Assembly: GCF_000718635.1 (NCBI RefSeq)
Contig: NZ_JOBF01000014.1
Span: forward strand, 124,001-188,000
Direction of reading: 5' to 3'
DNA length: 64,000 nucleotides
From: Streptomyces varsoviensis
GTDB taxonomy: Bacteria > Actinomycetota > Actinomycetes > Streptomycetales > Streptomycetaceae
Shown piece after piece: positions 8,038-16,126 of the stretch (the stretch's first letter is position 1; each line of letters begins with the position of its first letter). Under the pieces are notes generated by a model. The model did not search any database. It saw only the letters and a program-made list of their open reading frames with translations, and was not told where the DNA came from. The position numbers were made by a program, and so were the translations under genes.

Positions 8038-9219
8038 ATGCCCGATCGCCGGAAACCGCCCCGGAGGGCCGGAGCCTCCATGAAGAAGCACTCCTGGCTT
8101 CGGCCGCCCGGAGCTTCTGGGGCTTCCGGGGCTTCCGGGGAGCCGGCCGACGCCCCGGCGGCGGAGGAGGAGCCCGGCCGGGCGGAGCCGACCGGGCGGG
8201 GCAGCATCGTGCAGGCGGCGGTCTACCGGGACGGACACCGCGTCGCGACACCGGCCACGCTCGCCGACACCTACCGGCAGTTGCACGCGGAGCCGTCCGG
8301 CATGGCGTGGATCGGGCTGCACCGTCCCAGCGAGGCCGAACTCCTCTCCCTCTCCGACGAGTTCGACCTGCACCAGCTCGCGGTGGAGGACGCGCTCGAA
8401 GCGCACCAGCGGCCCAAGCTGGAGCGGTACGGCGAGACGCTGTTCGTCGTGCTGCGCGCGGCCCGCTACCTCGACGCGCCGGAAGAGGTGGACTTCGGCG
8501 AACTGCACGTGTTCGTCGGGCCGGACTTCGTCATCACCGTCCGGCATGGCGCGGCCCCCGACCTGTCCACCGTGCGCAGCCGCATGGAGGCCACGCCCGA
8601 GCTGATGGCGCTGGGTCCGGAAGCGGTCCTCTACGCGATCCTCGACGCAGTCGTCGACGGCTACGCGCCGGTCGTGGAAGGGGTACAGAACGACATCGAC
8701 GAGATCGAGACCGAGGTGTTCGGCGGCGACCCCGCCGTGTCCCGGCGCATCTACGAACTCTCGCGGGAAATGGTCGAGTTCCAGCGCGCGACCCGCCCGC
8801 TGGTGGAGATCTTGCGGCGGCTGATGGCCGGGTTCACCAAGTACGGCACCGACGAGGAGTTGCAGCGCTATCTGCGGGACGTCGCCGACCACGTCACGCA
8901 CACCAGCGAACGCGTCGACGGCTTCCGGTCGGCTCTCGCCGACATCCTCGCCGTCAACGCGACGCTGGTCAACCAGCAGCAGAACGCCGAGATGCGGGCG
9001 CTCGCCGAGGCCGGTTTCGAGCAGAACGAGGAGGTCAAGAAGATTTCGAGCTGGGCGGCCATCCTCTTCGCCCCCACCCTCGTCGGCACGATCTACGGCA
9101 TGAACTTCGACCACATGCCGGAGCTGCACTGGCTCCTCGGCTACCCGTTCGCGGTCGGCCTGATGGCGCTGGTCTGTGTGAGCCTGTACTTCATCTTCAA
9201 GCGGCGCGACTGGCTGTGA
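8038..9219 (+). CDS. corA: CorA-family magnesium/cobalt transport protein
   Basis: A 393-residue protein. Its large N-terminal cytoplasmic domain contains 'DLHQLAVEDALEAHQRPKLERYG' (the region typical of CorA) and a long helix 'ELSREMVEFQRATRPLVEILRRL'. The last 60 residues form two transmembrane helices with the family signature GMN (354-356, IYGMNFDHMPEL), and the protein ends in the basic tail FKRRDWL. CorA pentamers carry Mg2+ (also Co2+/Ni2+) into the cell. ATG 8038 has gaaggaaga just upstream; ATG 8080 is less favoured. An extended N-terminus carries a Gly/Ala/Ser repeat (GASGASGASG). The gene follows the 30-bp repeat array, in which its promoter may partly lie. Confidence 0.93.
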   Translation: MPDRRKPPRRAGASMKKHSWLRPPGASGASGASGEPADAPAAEEEPGRAEPTGRGSIVQAAVYRDGHRVATPATLADTYRQLHAEPSGMAWIGLHRPSEAELLSLSDEFDLHQLAVEDALEAHQRPKLERYGETLFVVLRAARYLDAPEEVDFGELHVFVGPDFVITVRHGAAPDLSTVRSRMEATPELMALGPEAVLYAILDAVVDGYAPVVEGVQNDIDEIETEVFGGDPAVSRRIYELSREMVEFQRATRPLVEILRRLMAGFTKYGTDEELQRYLRDVADHVTHTSERVDGFRSALADILAVNATLVNQQQNAEMRALAEAGFEQNEEVKKISSWAAILFAPTLVGTIYGMNFDHMPELHWLLGYPFAVGLMALVCVSLYFIFKRRDWL

Positions 9220-9246
9220 GGCCCCATCAGGTCCCCATCAGCCGGT

Positions 9247-10788
9247 TCAGCGGCCCGCCGCGGCCTTCTCACAGGTGGTGTCCCGTGCCGGCAGCCTGCC
9301 CGTGCGCAGGTAGTCGTTGACCTGCCGGTCCACGCAGGCGTTCTGGTAGAAGCCGTAGACGCCGTGGACCCGTGCCTTGAGCGTGATCAGGCGGGAGTTG
9401 GGCATCTTGTGGTGCAGGCCCTGCCCGTTGGCGTAGCTGGTGCGCGGGTCGCCGGTGGACTGGACGATGAGGCCGGGCACATCATTGCCGGTGAGCACCG
9501 GTGCTTCCAGGGGCTTGTTCGGCCAGTACGCGCACGGCGACACGCCGTTGAACAGCGGCCCATAGAGCGGGGCTTCGGCCCTGCTGGCCTCGACGTTGCG
9601 CCGGTACCAGGACAGATCGCGCGGCGCCTGCCGGTCCGCGCATATCAAGGCCATCTGGAGGGAGTTCTGGTTGTCCTCGGCCTCGCCCGGGCGGCCGAGC
9701 GCGGCGGCCAGCGCCTCCGTCGGCTGTACGGTCCGGCCCTGGGCGGCCTCGTGCAGCACCCGTATGTTCTCGGCCGCCTCCGCGAAGTCCCGGTCGTCGG
9801 ACATCGTCATGGCGAGCGCGGCCGGCACCTGCTGGCCGTCGGCGGTGTACGGGCCTACGCGCAGCGGCTCGCGGGCGGCCTGCCGGGCTATGCCCTCGAC
9901 GGTGGCCCGCACCTTCGCGGGCGTGTCCCCGAAGCCGTACGTGCTGTTCCGGGGCGCCGCCCAGCGCGCCCAGGCGTCCAGGAACTCCTCGTTGGCCTGG
10001 GTCGCGTCCTGGAACGTCTGGACGGCGAACCGGGCGGGGTCTATGGCGCTGTCGAGGAGCAGCCGGTCGACGCGGCCGGGGAACATGTTGGCGTAGACCG
10101 CCCCGAGGTACGTGCCGTAGGAGACGCCGAAGTACGAGGTCTTGCGCTCGCCCAACACGGCGCGGAGCAGGTCGATGTCGCGGGCGGTGTTGCGGCTGGT
10201 GAAGTGGCGCAGGTACGACATCTTCTTGCCGTACTTCCGCTGACAGGACGCCATGAGCTGTTTCTCGTAGCCCGCTTGGGCGCGGAAGCCCGCGGCGTCG
10301 TACCCGGCCGAGCGCAGCCAGTGGCCGCTGGTGCCGCAGTGCAGAGGACTGCTGCGGCCGACGCCGCGCGGGTCCATGCCGATCAGGTCGTAACGGGCGG
10401 CCAGCTTCTCGCCCATGGCGGCCTTCGACCCCAGGGGCATGTCGAGGGTGGGGCCGCCGGGGCCGCCGGAGTTGTGCATCATCAGCCCGATGCGGTGACG
10501 CGTGTCGGTGGCCTTGATCCGGGAGAAGCCGATGGTCAGCGTCTGCCCGTCGGGGCGGCTGTAGTCAAGCGGCACCCGGATCGACGCGCACCGCGCCCCG
10601 GCCTCGTCGAGGCCCTTGACCCCGCATTTCTCCCAACGCACCTTCTGCTGCTCGTACTTGGCGAGCCCGGGGGGATCGGTTCGCTGCTGGGCGGAGGCTG
10701 TCTGCATCGGGGCGAGCAGACCGGCGGCGGTGGCCGCCGCCAGCGCGGCGACGGCGGCGGTACGGCGCATGGGTCGCAGTCTCTTCAC
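9247..10788 (-). CDS. Secreted alpha/beta-hydrolase, tripeptidyl-aminopeptidase (Tap/SlpD-E) family
   Basis: 513 residues with a Sec signal (MKRLRPMRRT, Ala-rich core, ASA cleavage site near residue 33). The fold signature includes the oxyanion motif HNSGGPGG (105-112), DPRGVGRSS, nucleophile elbow GVSYGT (S223), acid D447 in STGDPRT and base H475 in ARVHG. This pattern is that of Streptomyces tripeptidyl aminopeptidases, which remove N-terminal tripeptides from exported proteins or food peptides. Paired cysteines (C55/C67, C151/C182, C485/C506) suit an extracellular enzyme. It lies 106 bases below a Tat-type beta-lactamase-like hydrolase on the same strand, with an inverted repeat between. 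Confidence 0.9.
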   Translation of the reverse strand: MKRLRPMRRTAAVAALAAATAAGLLAPMQTASAQQRTDPPGLAKYEQQKVRWEKCGVKGLDEAGARCASIRVPLDYSRPDGQTLTIGFSRIKATDTRHRIGLMMHNSGGPGGPTLDMPLGSKAAMGEKLAARYDLIGMDPRGVGRSSPLHCGTSGHWLRSAGYDAAGFRAQAGYEKQLMASCQRKYGKKMSYLRHFTSRNTARDIDLLRAVLGERKTSYFGVSYGTYLGAVYANMFPGRVDRLLLDSAIDPARFAVQTFQDATQANEEFLDAWARWAAPRNSTYGFGDTPAKVRATVEGIARQAAREPLRVGPYTADGQQVPAALAMTMSDDRDFAEAAENIRVLHEAAQGRTVQPTEALAAALGRPGEAEDNQNSLQMALICADRQAPRDLSWYRRNVEASRAEAPLYGPLFNGVSPCAYWPNKPLEAPVLTGNDVPGLIVQSTGDPRTSYANGQGLHHKMPNSRLITLKARVHGVYGFYQNACVDRQVNDYLRTGRLPARDTTCEKAAAGR

Positions 10789-10837
10789 GGGAAGGAGTAC
10801 TCCTCGTTCGCGGGTTGGTTGGTAGTGGTTCTTGCGA

Positions 10838-10868
10838 CCCGAGTTGGCTGCGTGTCAACCAACTCGGG
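10838..10868. terminator. Inverted repeat between two exported hydrolase genes
   Basis: Perfect 10-bp arms cccgagttgg (10838-10847) and ccaactcggg (10859-10868) with an 11-base loop. It sits 27 bases after the beta-lactamase-family gene and 50 bases before the next start. It could be a terminator or an operator of the tripeptidase gene; the AT-rich loop and lack of a T-run leave this open. Confidence 0.55.
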
Positions 10869-10894
10869 CCCTATTTCGCTTAGTTGACTAGGCG

Positions 10895-12157
10895 TCACTT
10901 CGGGAAAAGCTGGAAAATGTGGTCGACCGCGTCCACGACCGCCTGGGAGGCGTCCTCGCGCTGGGGGACCTCGTTGACGGCGACGAAGACGGCCCGGCCG
11001 TCCTCGGTGACGCCGCCGCGGGTCCGCGTCCCGTCGACGGTGCCGCCGTGGCCCCAGTACCGGCCCCCGGCACCCCCGTCGATCGGATAGCTGGCCAGCC
11101 CGAGCCCGTACTCGCCGCCGCGGGCGATGTCGGCGGGCATGGTGTCGCGCATCCGCGCGAGCTGCGCGGGCGGCAGCAGCTCCCCGGCCAGTTGGGCCGA
11201 GTAGAGCGTGGTGAGGTCGCGCAGCGTGGCCACCACGGCGCCCGCGGCGCCGATCACGGACGTGTTGATGAACGTGATCTCCCGCCTGCCGCCGCCCTCC
11301 ACCGGCGCGTACGCCTTCGGGTGCGGGCCGCGCAGCCGCTGTTCCGGCCAGCGCGGCCAGTAGGTGTGCGCCAGCTCCAGCGGCTCGATGACCCGCCGCT
11401 CCACCTCGCGCTCGTAGCGGTGCCCGGTGACGCGCTCGACGAGCATGCCGAGCAGGATGTAGCCGAGGTTGCAGTACGACCACCGCTCGCCGGGCGGGAA
11501 CTCCGGCGGCTGGGCCAGGACCCGCCGGACCACGGCCTCGGGGGTGAAGTATCCGGGGGTCTCGTCGGTGAGGTCGTCGGGGAAGTCGGGGAGGCCGCTG
11601 GTGTGCTGGAGGAGCTGGTGCACGCTGACGCGGCGGCCGTCGTTGCCGTGGCCGCGGACGACTCCGGGCAGATAGCGCTCGACGGGCGCCTCCAGCCGTA
11701 CCCGGCCCTCCGCGACGAGCTGGAGCACGACCGTGGCGATGAACGTCTTGGTGTGGCTGCCCACCCGCAGCCGGGAGTCGTGCGGATACGGGCGTCCGGT
11801 GGCCAGGTCGCCGGCCCCGGCGGTCACCTCCCGCACCCGGCCGCCGGCGTCGGTGATCACCGCCTGGGCGCCCGGCAGCCCCTCCGCCTCGATCAGTCCG
11901 GCGAGCACGCGGCGGACGGCGCGCGGGTCGGGGCCGGTCCGGGCGCCGGGCGGGCGCGGGGCGGCCTGGGCCGTTCCCGCCCGGCTGTCGGGCGGGCGTG
12001 GCGGCGCGGCGTGGGCGCCCCCCGTTCCGATGCCCGCGCCCAGCACGGCCACGGCGGCTACGGACGTACCGCGCAGGACCTGGCGTCTGGTGACGGACGG
12101 GGACGCTGGGGCCGATGGGACGGCCGTGGCCAGGGGTTCTCTGTGAAGTGCTGTCAT
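10895..12157 (-). CDS. Exported serine hydrolase, beta-lactamase / D-Ala-D-Ala carboxypeptidase class
   Basis: A 420-residue protein from ATG 12157. The N-terminus has a twin-arginine signal (TRRQVLRG, hydrophobic stretch, AHA at about 48-50), so export is probably by Tat. Class C/DD-peptidase motifs are present: SxxK as S134-H-T-K137, YxN as Y228-C-N230, and HGG at 370-372 in place of KTG. Members hydrolyse peptidoglycan-like or ester substrates; a true beta-lactamase role is not implied. A Pro/Ala-rich linker (about 50-75) follows the signal. It diverges from the DUF6314-like gene and precedes a secreted tripeptidase. Confidence 0.88.
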   Translation of the reverse strand: MTALHREPLATAVPSAPASPSVTRRQVLRGTSVAAVAVLGAGIGTGGAHAAPPRPPDSRAGTAQAAPRPPGARTGPDPRAVRRVLAGLIEAEGLPGAQAVITDAGGRVREVTAGAGDLATGRPYPHDSRLRVGSHTKTFIATVVLQLVAEGRVRLEAPVERYLPGVVRGHGNDGRRVSVHQLLQHTSGLPDFPDDLTDETPGYFTPEAVVRRVLAQPPEFPPGERWSYCNLGYILLGMLVERVTGHRYEREVERRVIEPLELAHTYWPRWPEQRLRGPHPKAYAPVEGGGRREITFINTSVIGAAGAVVATLRDLTTLYSAQLAGELLPPAQLARMRDTMPADIARGGEYGLGLASYPIDGGAGGRYWGHGGTVDGTRTRGGVTEDGRAVFVAVNEVPQREDASQAVVDAVDHIFQLFPK

Positions 12158-12328
12158 GGCACAGCAGCTTCCAGGACCTTCGGCCCCCGGCCAATAGGGC
12201 CGTCGCCACGGTGCGCGGTGCACCCAAGTAACGGCCGAATGGTGGGGGTTACCGGCTTGCGCGCGACCCGCCGCGCGTTCGGCGGCCCCGGTTCGCGGCG
12301 GCGGGCGGCGGAATCGGACAATGGAGCC

Positions 12329-12889
12329 ATGTCCTCCGTCGCACCGCCCCCGACCCCGGCCGGCCGGCCCCCGGCCGGGCGCCACCCCGTATCCGATGTG
12401 GCGGCCTACCTGTCCGGCGTCTGGACGGTCGAGCGCGAGCTGTACGACCTGAGCGCCGGCGCGAGCGGCCGCTTCCACGGCACGGCCGTCTTCCGCCGCG
12501 AGGACGAAGGCGGCGAGGGCGGAGGGGGCGGCAGCGGCGGCCCTGCTGAAGCCCCTGCCGGCGGCGGGGTCCTGCTGCACGTCGAGGAGGGCGAGCTGAC
12601 CTGGGGCGGCGCGGTGACCCCGGCGGGCCGCACCCTGCGGCTGCTCCCGCGACCGGACGGCACGGCGGAGGTGACCTTCGCCGACGGGCGCGCGTTCCAC
12701 GATCTCGATCTGCGTACGGGCGGGTGGACCGCGCGCCATCCTTGCGTCGACGACCTGTACGAGGGCGAGTTCACCGTCGTATCGCCGGACGAGTGGCGGG
12801 TGAGCTGGCGCGTGGGCGGCCCGGCGAAGGACCAGCTACTGCGCTCGGTCTACCGGCGGCGCGGACCGGACGGCCACGGACGGCCGTAA
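12329..12889 (+). CDS. DUF6314-like protein
   Basis: 186 residues beginning MSSVAPPPTPAG. The core 'YLSGVWTVERELYDLSAGASGRFHGTAVF', 'LLHVEEGELTWGGAV', 'FHDLDLRTGGWTARHPCVDDLYEGEF' and 'WRVGGPAKDQLLRSVYRR' recalls the DUF6314 family, predicted to form a lipocalin-like small beta-barrel. Its role is unknown. A Gly/Glu-rich insert (about residues 57-73) splits the first part. There is no signal peptide. It is divergent from the Tat-exported hydrolase and followed by a strong hairpin, so probably monocistronic. The family name is recalled from memory. Confidence 0.7.
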   Translation: MSSVAPPPTPAGRPPAGRHPVSDVAAYLSGVWTVERELYDLSAGASGRFHGTAVFRREDEGGEGGGGGSGGPAEAPAGGGVLLHVEEGELTWGGAVTPAGRTLRLLPRPDGTAEVTFADGRAFHDLDLRTGGWTARHPCVDDLYEGEFTVVSPDEWRVSWRVGGPAKDQLLRSVYRRRGPDGHGRP

Positions 12890-12954
12890 GCACTCGGCTG
12901 CCGTCCCGGGCAGTGATATCCGGGCCCCTCCGGCCGGCCACGCGCACACGGCAG

Positions 12955-12987
12955 GACCGGGCGAGCCCGCCCTGGGCTCGCCCGGTC
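12955..12987. terminator. Bidirectional hairpin between DUF6314-like gene and mbtH
   Basis: A perfect 14-bp stem (12955-12968 with 12974-12987) and 5-base loop in the convergent gap. It ends the plus-strand gene and the minus-strand mbtH/hmaS unit. Confidence 0.85.
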
Positions 12988-13048
12988 CCCGGCCACGCAC
13001 CGCTTCCCTCCGCGCGGCCGGGGAACACCGGCCGCGCGGGGCGTCGGC

Positions 13049-13273
13049 TCAGGCCGTCTGCCGGTCGTCCTCCATCTCCGCGATGAGGCTCTTCGGACGC
13101 ATGTCGGTCCAGTTCTCCTCGATGTACGCGATGCACGCCGCCCGGGTGTCCTCGCTGTGCACGACGTCCCAGCCCTCGGGCACTTCGGCGAAGGCGGGCC
13201 AGAGCGAGTGCTGCCCCTCGTCGTTGACGAGCACCAGGAAGGTGCCGTTCTCGTTGTCGAACGGGTTGGTCAT
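13049..13273 (-). CDS. mbtH: MbtH-family NRPS accessory protein
   Basis: 74 residues with the full family pattern: [19 protein letters not shown], then the invariant tryptophans in [14 protein letters not shown] and [14 protein letters not shown]. MbtH-like proteins bind and activate adenylation domains of non-ribosomal peptide synthetases. No NRPS or adenylation domain of that kind is in this window, so any partner is elsewhere. The gene lies 127 bases downstream of hmaS on the same strand. The gap is a GGT-triplet-rich simple sequence (13288-13364). MbtH with hydroxymandelate synthase is typical of hydroxyphenylglycine-containing peptide clusters. Confidence 0.95.
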   Translation of the reverse strand: MTNPFDNENGTFLVLVNDEGQHSLWPAFAEVPEGWDVVHSEDTRAACIAYIEENWTDMRPKSLIAEMEDDRQTA

Positions 13274-13400
13274 GATTCGGTCCTCTTCGGTGACGGTGAC
13301 GGTGGCAGTGGCGGCGCGGTGGCGGTGGTGCTGGTGCTGGTGGTGAAGGAGGCGGTGGTGACGGCTACCGGCCCGGGCGCCCGCCCGCGCGGGCCGCCGG

Positions 13401-14495
13401 TCACGCCGACGGCGCCGTGGAGTCGGAAAGCGCGTGCTGCCGCTCCACCGCCTCGTACAGGGCCTTGATGTTGTTGCTGCCGAACGTGCGCGCCCCGCGC
13501 CGCTCGATCAGCTCGTAGAACAGGGTCCGCCGCGGGTGCCGGGACTCGCTGAAGATCTGGAGCATCACGCCCGAACCGTCGCGGTCGGCGAGGATGTTCA
13601 GGTCCCGCAGCGCCGCCACGGGTACGGGCAGGTCGCCCACCCGCTCCGTGAGCGTGTCGTAGTACGTGGCCGGGGTGGACAGGAACCGCGCGCCCCGGTC
13701 GGAGACGGTGCGCACCGCCTCCGTGATGTCGTCGGTGAGGAAGGCCACGTGCTGGACGCCCGCGCCGCCGTGCGCGGAGATGAAGGCGTCGATCTGGCCC
13801 AGTTCGCGGGTGATGTCGGGCTCGATGAGGGTGAGCGTCACCTGCTCCGACGCGCTCTGCACCACCTTCGAGTCCATCGCCTGGTGCCCCACCACGATCC
13901 GCTCCTCGAAGGTCTGGGCGAACCCGAAGACCTCCTGGTAGTGGCGGACGGCCGCGTCGAGTTCGCCGGCGGGCAGGCAGACCGCGATGTGGTCCACGCT
14001 CTCGAAGAGCGCCGCGCGGGCCGGGCCGGCGGGCCGGACCTCCTCAATCAGGCCGGGCGCGAACGGCGCGCCGGCCCCCTCGCGGGAGGTGAACCGGTGC
14101 TCCACGTCGCCGAAGCCGAGCACCGACGCGAACGTCACGCGGCTCCCCGGCTCGCCGAGGATCATCGGCGGGACGGTCGGCACGGCGCCGCGCTCCACCG
14201 CCTCGGCGAAGGCGGCGTCCGCGTCGTCCACGGCGAGCCCGATGACCGCGACCCCGTCGCCGTGCCGCTGCACGTACGCGCCGGCCGGGTGGCCGCCGTC
14301 CGGTCGCACCGACGCCGAGGTCACGAGCAGGGCGATGTCCCGCTGCCGGAGCAGGATCGTGTGGCAGAACCCCAGGCCGGTGTCGGGGCCGCCGCGCCCG
14401 TGCTCGGCGAACCCGTACGCGTCGCGCAGATGGGCGGCCGTCTCCTCGGCGTCCTCCACATACAGCTCAAGATGGTCTATCGCTCGTACATCCAT
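13401..14495 (-). CDS. hmaS: 4-hydroxymandelate synthase
   Basis: A 364-residue two-domain vicinal-oxygen-chelate dioxygenase. Predicted Fe(II) ligands are H169 (ESVDHIAV), H248 (GVQHVAF) and E327 (LFYELIE). HmaS turns 4-hydroxyphenylpyruvate plus O2 into L-4-hydroxymandelate, the first committed step to 4-hydroxyphenylglycine. Features I associate with HmaS rather than 4-hydroxyphenylpyruvate dioxygenase are the short N-terminus, [23 protein letters not shown] and the C-terminal [15 protein letters not shown] (dioxygenases have a GFGxGNFKALFEA form). The mandelate oxidase and aminotransferase needed to finish hydroxyphenylglycine are not in the window. An RBS-like GGGGA precedes ATG 14495. 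A StrR-type regulator lies upstream and mbtH downstream. Confidence 0.9.
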   Translation of the reverse strand: MDVRAIDHLELYVEDAEETAAHLRDAYGFAEHGRGGPDTGLGFCHTILLRQRDIALLVTSASVRPDGGHPAGAYVQRHGDGVAVIGLAVDDADAAFAEAVERGAVPTVPPMILGEPGSRVTFASVLGFGDVEHRFTSREGAGAPFAPGLIEEVRPAGPARAALFESVDHIAVCLPAGELDAAVRHYQEVFGFAQTFEERIVVGHQAMDSKVVQSASEQVTLTLIEPDITRELGQIDAFISAHGGAGVQHVAFLTDDITEAVRTVSDRGARFLSTPATYYDTLTERVGDLPVPVAALRDLNILADRDGSGVMLQIFSESRHPRRTLFYELIERRGARTFGSNNIKALYEAVERQHALSDSTAPSA

Positions 14496-14525
14496 CCAAA
14501 TTCCCCCTTTTTGGATTCACTTCTC

Positions 14526-14581
14526 CGCTTGGCCTGTTGGCCTTCTGGCCGCTTGGCTTCTTGGCCTCTTGGCCGCTTGCC
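14526..14581. repeat. Seven short units ending in ggcc upstream of hmaS
   Basis: Imperfect 7-9 base units such as cgcttggcc, tgttggcc, ttcttggcc and tcttggcc repeat across 56 bases just upstream of the hmaS start. They may be binding sites or slippage products. No StrR-type box was recognised within them. Confidence 0.7.
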
Positions 14582-14622
14582 GAACATCTCGCCGCGCTTT
14601 TGGAACGGCGGCGTCCGGCGTC

Positions 14623-14658
14623 CGGCGTCCAACCCGACGATTCCGCGGTTGGACGCCG
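14623..14658 (-). terminator. Hairpin after StrR-like gene
   Basis: A perfect 12-bp stem (14623-14634 with 14647-14658) and 12-base loop, 35 bases past the stop of the StrR-like gene. It would stop read-through and give hmaS its own promoter. Confidence 0.75.
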
Positions 14659-14692
14659 CGTCGGTGAGCTCCGGAGAGTCAGGAGTCAAGAG

Positions 14693-15694
14693 TCATACGG
14701 TCTCGGCCACCCGGCGCTCCACGCGGACGGCGAATTCCGCCCACAGCCCCGCGCACTCGCTGGCCAGATGGGCCACGATGTTGCTGCAGTGCGGCGGGAT
14801 GTTGTCGATGATCTCCTCCCACTCCTCGGCGCTGACCGTGTGGATGGCGAGCAGCCGCAGCAGGGTGCGGCCCGTCTCGCTCATCCGCAGCGCCGGGTCC
14901 GCCTTGAGCCGGTCGACGGTCGCGGTGCGGTCCTGGACCGGCGCGCGGTGCGGTACGGCCCCGCTGCCGAAGCCCTTGCGGGTGCTCACCGCCGGCCCCG
15001 GCGCCGTGGTGGCCGCGCCGTTGACGTGCCGCTTCCCCCTCGGCTTGGGCAGCGGGTCCTCGCCCCGGCGCAGCCGGTTCCGTACGTCGCGGGCGGTCTC
15101 CGGGGATATCCCCGCCGCCCGCGCGATCTGCCGCAGCGAGAGGCTGGGGTTCTCCGCGATGACCTCGCTGGCGAGCCGGCGCCCCTCGCTGCCGTTGACC
15201 GGCCGGACGCGGCCGTCCTGGCCGATCCTGCTGCTCACGGCGGTCAGCCCGCCCGTACGGCGCCTGCGGATCTCGGCGACCGTGCCGGGCGCTATGCCGG
15301 TGACGGACGCGACGATCCGGTCCGACCACTGCGGATGCGAGTCGATGATGCGCCCGGCCGCGCGCTTCCGGTCCGCGAGGGACAGCGGGAGGCCGTGCGC
15401 GATGTTCGACTCGACGGCGAGCACGAAGGCGTCGGCCTCGTCGCCGTCGAAGAACCTGACCGCGATCTTGTCGTGGCCGCAGAGCATGGCGGCCCGCAGC
15501 CGGTGCACTCCGTCGATCACCCGCATCGTCGAGCGGTGCACGATGATCGGCGGCAGTTCGGTCTGCGCCACCGTCAGCGCTTTTACGTGTTCCGGATCTT
15601 CCCCGGAGATCCTTGGTGAATCGGCCACCGAAAGCGAACTGATCTCGACTCCGACGGCCATTTGCTGATCGAATCGCACCTGCCCCGGCTCCAA
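14693..15694 (-). CDS. StrR-family ParB-fold transcriptional activator
   Basis: About 333 residues from a TTG at 15694, which has GAGGAG 6 bases upstream; an in-frame ATG at 15850 would add 52 residues of low-quality sequence. The N-terminal ParB-like domain reads VEISSLSVADSPRISGEDPEHV, then LPPIIVHRSTMRVIDGVHRL and VESNIAHGLPLS. A central HTH region follows (DRIVASVTGIAPGTVAEIRRR; LRQIARAAGISPETARDVRNRL) and a C-terminal helical part. StrR-type proteins are pathway-specific activators in streptomycin and glycopeptide clusters. The next gene is hmaS, a glycopeptide-type precursor gene, which supports a dedicated regulatory role. Confidence 0.9.
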   Translation of the reverse strand: MEPGQVRFDQQMAVGVEISSLSVADSPRISGEDPEHVKALTVAQTELPPIIVHRSTMRVIDGVHRLRAAMLCGHDKIAVRFFDGDEADAFVLAVESNIAHGLPLSLADRKRAAGRIIDSHPQWSDRIVASVTGIAPGTVAEIRRRRTGGLTAVSSRIGQDGRVRPVNGSEGRRLASEVIAENPSLSLRQIARAAGISPETARDVRNRLRRGEDPLPKPRGKRHVNGAATTAPGPAVSTRKGFGSGAVPHRAPVQDRTATVDRLKADPALRMSETGRTLLRLLAIHTVSAEEWEEIIDNIPPHCSNIVAHLASECAGLWAEFAVRVERRVAETV

Positions 15695-15842
15695 CGCCAG
15701 CTCCTCACGATCTGAATTCCCCCGTGCGCAGGCGAGCGCCGGCACGCCCGAGGCGTGCGTCGACGCGCCTGGCGACTCATGCGAGGCCGCCGCGCAGCGC
15801 TCCCCCGTTGGTCTGCCCCGGCGTACGGCACCGCCCCGCCGG

Positions 15843-16052
15843 TCAGACATCGTCCCGGCCGTGCTCTTCGGCGAACGCGGCCCGCGCCCCCGCGAAGACA
15901 GATGTATGGAGGAACAGTTCCTCGCTGTCGTCGGTCGCGGTGCGGCCATTGCCGAGCATCCCGTCGAATTGCGGGATTCCGCCCGTCGCCAAAATCACGC
16001 GCCCTCCCCCCGTTGCCCCGCCCGCGCCATGTGTCATGTGCCGACGCGTCAT
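15843..16052 (-). CDS. Possible 69-residue protein overlapping the long StrR-like start
   Basis: A 69-residue frame ending FLHTSVFAGARAAFAEEHGRDDV. Its codons show a fairly high third-position GC. Its stop overlaps the ATG at 15850 of the long version of the StrR-like gene by 8 bases, a layout typical of translational coupling. Two related promoter-like boxes lie 17-74 bases before its ATG. I recognise no family. It may be a leader peptide or chance. Confidence 0.3.
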   Translation of the reverse strand: MTRRHMTHGAGGATGGGRVILATGGIPQFDGMLGNGRTATDDSEELFLHTSVFAGARAAFAEEHGRDDV

Positions 16053-16068
16053 GTACCGGCGGCGAATT

Positions 16069-16126
16069 CCCCTATTCGGACTCCGACTCTAACAGCGTCC
16101 TTACCGGTCAGGCACCCCTATCCGGA
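16069..16126 (-). promoter_or_regulatory. Paired TCCGRATAGGGG boxes upstream of the StrR region
   Basis: On the minus strand, TCCGGATAGGGG (16126-16115) and TCCGAATAGGGG (16080-16069) are 46 bases apart, start to start. A related CCGATAGGGG is at 16533-16524, and ACGAATAGGGG occurs far away at about 48352-48364. The repeated, directional motif before the StrR-like gene looks like an operator, but I cannot name its protein. Confidence 0.35.

Noticed and set aside
9247..12157. Antibiotic-resistance beta-lactamase locus
   Set aside because: The SxxK/YxN/HGG set is shared with many D-Ala-D-Ala peptidases and esterases; no regulator or penicillin-binding neighbour points to a true lactamase.
10919..12328. 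Long plus-strand frame opposite the beta-lactamase-family gene
   Set aside because: It is the antisense shadow of the minus-strand gene; only the final part from ATG 12329 shows family-like sequence.
13401..14495. 4-hydroxyphenylpyruvate dioxygenase (tyrosine catabolism)
   Set aside because: C-terminal [15 protein letters not shown] and the sequence [23 protein letters not shown] match hydroxymandelate synthases as I remember them; neighbours are StrR and MbtH genes.
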